A stretch of 40,969 nucleotides of DNA from Acidisphaera sp. S103 (GTDB lineage Bacteria; Pseudomonadota; Alphaproteobacteria; Acetobacterales; Acetobacteraceae), in assembly GCF_009765975.1 (NCBI RefSeq), contig NZ_LMUJ01000099.1:13033-54001 (forward strand). The letters run 5' to 3'. A model generated the notes under the pieces. That model did not search any database. It had not been told where the DNA came from and was given only the letters and a program-made list of their open reading frames with translations. The position numbers were made by a program, and so were the translations under genes. This document shows, in pieces, positions 39,579 to 40,969 of the stretch (within the stretch, counting starts at the first letter, position 1; every line of letters starts with the position of its first letter).

Positions 39579-40808
39579 ATGCGAGTCATCTACGCCGACC
39601 CCGGATTGCGCGACAATCTCGGCCACCACGCCAGTTCCTGCCGCTCCATCCTGCGCGAGCTGGAAAAACGCGGCATCACCGTCATCGTCCTCGGCCTGTC
39701 CACCATCATCCCTGAACTGAAGGAAGAACTGCACGCGTTGCCGTTCTTCAGGGCCTACACCTATTGGCAGACCGACGGCGACCCGATCGCCGGCTGGCTC
39801 AACTGTTTCGAAACCTCGGTGCGCGCCACGGTCGAGGACCTGCAGCGCCTGCAAGGCATCACCGCGGACGACATCGTCTACCTCAACTCTGCCCAGCCGA
39901 CCCAGTTCATGGCGCTGGTCAAATGGTCCGCCACCCTGCCGGCCGAGAAACGACCGCACATCGTCATGGAATTCGGCACCGATCCGGCGGTCGACGTCCA
40001 GTTCGGCGTCGGCGACAACGCCGGCAAATTCAGCCTGCGGCTGCGCGACTACCGCAACGACCCACGCGCGATGTTCTACCGGCACGCCGCCTGCCACCTG
40101 ACCGAACCCGATCTGGCCCGCTTCCACATGGTCACCTTCGACGCGGCCGCCTCGGCGATCTATGCCCTGCTGCTGGCCAAGCCGGTCGGCGTCCTGCCGC
40201 TGCCGCAATTCGCCAAGGCCACCGTCACCCCCCGCCTCGGCCGCCGCCCCATCACCGTCTCGGTGCTCGGCCACCAACGCCAGGACAAGGGCTATCACCT
40301 GATGCCGGAGATCGCCCGCCTGCTGCTGGCGCTGGAGCCCGACATCAAGCTGCTGGTCCACAACGGCGCGCCCGACTTCATGCCGCGCGTCCAGAAGGAG
40401 ATGCGGTCCCACGCCGCCGTCGAATACCGTCTGACCCTGAACGAGGAAACCGCCGGTCCCGACCTGTGGGAAGACCTGCTGCGGCAATCCGACCTGATCC
40501 TCTGCCCCTACGAACCCGCGCGGTTCATTGCCTCCTATTCCGCCGTGGCGACCGAGGCCCTGGCCAACGCCATCCCCTTGGTCGTGCCCGGAAAGACGAC
40601 CCTATCCCGCCTGCTGGACCAATACGGCGGCCCCGGCACCGCCTTCGAGGCCTACAACGCCACCAGCATCGTTGCCGCCACCCGCCAGGCGCTGGCCGAT
40701 TTCGACACCATCGCCGCCCGAGCCGAAACCGCCGCCAGCCAATGGAACGCGACAATGGGCGTCGAAAACATGGTCACCGCCCTACTGGCCCTTGGCAAAC
40801 CGGCCTGA
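39579..40808 (+). CDS. Glycosyltransferase-like protein (GT-B fold)
   Basis: A 409-residue protein. The N-terminal half starts MRVIYADPGLRDNLGHHASS, a Gly-rich acceptor-side loop found in GT-B enzymes, and includes ADDIVYLNSAQPTQFMALV. The C-terminal half begins VSVLGHQRQDKGYHLMPEIARLL (the usual GxxRxxKG-like opening of a GT4 donor domain). It goes on to LLVHNGAPDFMPRVQ, then ILCPYEPARFIASYSAVATEALANAIPLVVPG, where E in TEALA sits at the donor-binding Glu. No signal peptide. It is the third gene of the operon, six bases after the second epimerase, and probably transfers the sugar that the epimerases make. Confidence 0.82.
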   Translation: MRVIYADPGLRDNLGHHASSCRSILRELEKRGITVIVLGLSTIIPELKEELHALPFFRAYTYWQTDGDPIAGWLNCFETSVRATVEDLQRLQGITADDIVYLNSAQPTQFMALVKWSATLPAEKRPHIVMEFGTDPAVDVQFGVGDNAGKFSLRLRDYRNDPRAMFYRHAACHLTEPDLARFHMVTFDAAASAIYALLLAKPVGVLPLPQFAKATVTPRLGRRPITVSVLGHQRQDKGYHLMPEIARLLLALEPDIKLLVHNGAPDFMPRVQKEMRSHAAVEYRLTLNEETAGPDLWEDLLRQSDLILCPYEPARFIASYSAVATEALANAIPLVVPGKTTLSRLLDQYGGPGTAFEAYNATSIVAATRQALADFDTIAARAETAASQWNATMGVENMVTALLALGKPA

Positions 40809-40870
40809 AATCCCTCACCTCGCTCTCAACATCCGGCCGCGTCCCCTGCCTGTTCCAGGCACCCCCCTCT

Positions 40871-40905
40871 TCCCGTCATGGCCGGGCGTGTCCCACGGCT
40901 GTCTG
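40871..40905. repeat. GTCATGGCCGGG REP-like fragment
   Basis: TCCCGTCATGGCCGGGCGTG resembles the left part of the hairpins at 18042 and 29275, but the right arm is degenerate (CCCACGGCTG). It is 60 bases after the glycosyltransferase stop. The final 70 bases of the window show no gene. Confidence 0.45.
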
Positions 40906-40969
40906 GCACGATTTTTGAGTCCTGAACGCAATATTTCGCTGTACAAGCCGCACGGTATTGATTCTACTC

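Noticed and set aside
38967..40487. 506-residue minus-strand open frame
   Set aside because: Antisense to the epimerase and glycosyltransferase genes; no motif and low-complexity composition.
1..40969. tRNA, rRNA or CRISPR features
   Set aside because: I looked for tRNA T-loop-like sequence and for regularly spaced direct repeats and recognised none; the repeats present are palindromic, dispersed or simple tandem pairs.

Overview
The window is high-G+C DNA from an alphaproteobacterium, most likely Rhodospirillales and perhaps Acetobacteraceae. That placement is inferred from gene style: a short-form HisG, a DUF1127 protein, orphan ABC and TAXI solute-binding proteins, a Kef antiporter, and dense families of palindromic intergenic repeats. 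No tRNA, rRNA, CRISPR array, transposase or phage gene was recognised. Nearly all sequence is assigned to about 39 protein genes, two RNA leaders and several repeat families.

Layout. 1-1617: 3' part of a D-Ala-D-Ala carboxypeptidase gene overlapping tmk. 1621-5495 (minus): an orphan ABC solute-binding protein, a FAD dehydrogenase of the tricarballylate-dehydrogenase type and a metal-dependent cyclase, interrupted by a large inverted repeat. 5685-6281 (minus): a low-G+C orphan gene that looks like a YopT/C58-type cysteine protease. 6538-9938: an MFS carrier, a hicAB toxin-antitoxin pair, a frameshifted small gene and an RMD1/DUF155 protein. 10576-13081: a TPR protein, then a TAXI-type binding protein paired with a Pro-rich Sel1 protein. 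13591-16117: a molybdenum hydroxylase large subunit followed by a MoaD/ThiS-like protein. 16241-20025 (minus): an orphan RHH antitoxin, nitroreductase, SDR, CaiB/BaiF CoA-transferase and a stand-alone Rieske protein. 20100-22015: a MocR regulator divergent from a tautomerase. 22275-26681: an MFS carrier, a thioesterase-P450 pair and a peroxiredoxin-like/2OG-Fe(II) oxygenase. 27034-28972: a LysR regulator divergent from a DUF1127 protein, then a Pro-rich lipoprotein. 29530-34366: an ion-homeostasis/stress island (Kef antiporter, two tandem universal stress proteins, a second CPA2 antiporter). 34637-35849: a TPP riboswitch and a ThiO-like oxidase. 35979-37185: hisG and a small unknown gene. 37430-40808: two nucleotide-sugar epimerases and a glycosyltransferase in one operon.

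The most interesting points are: (i) the YopT-like protein, whose Cys41/His140/Asp156 reproduce the YopT His-Asp spacing; (ii) a structured leader before the minus-strand antiporter (about 34365-34530) with mutually exclusive pairings and a stem that can cover the ribosome binding site, resembling the nhaA-I (Li+/Na+) riboswitch class; (iii) a TPP riboswitch whose 3' edge contains the ribosome binding site of a solitary ThiO-like gene; (iv) at least five families of structured intergenic repeats, one of which supplies the stop codon of a neighbouring gene. All functions are inferred from reading the sequence; no database search was run.
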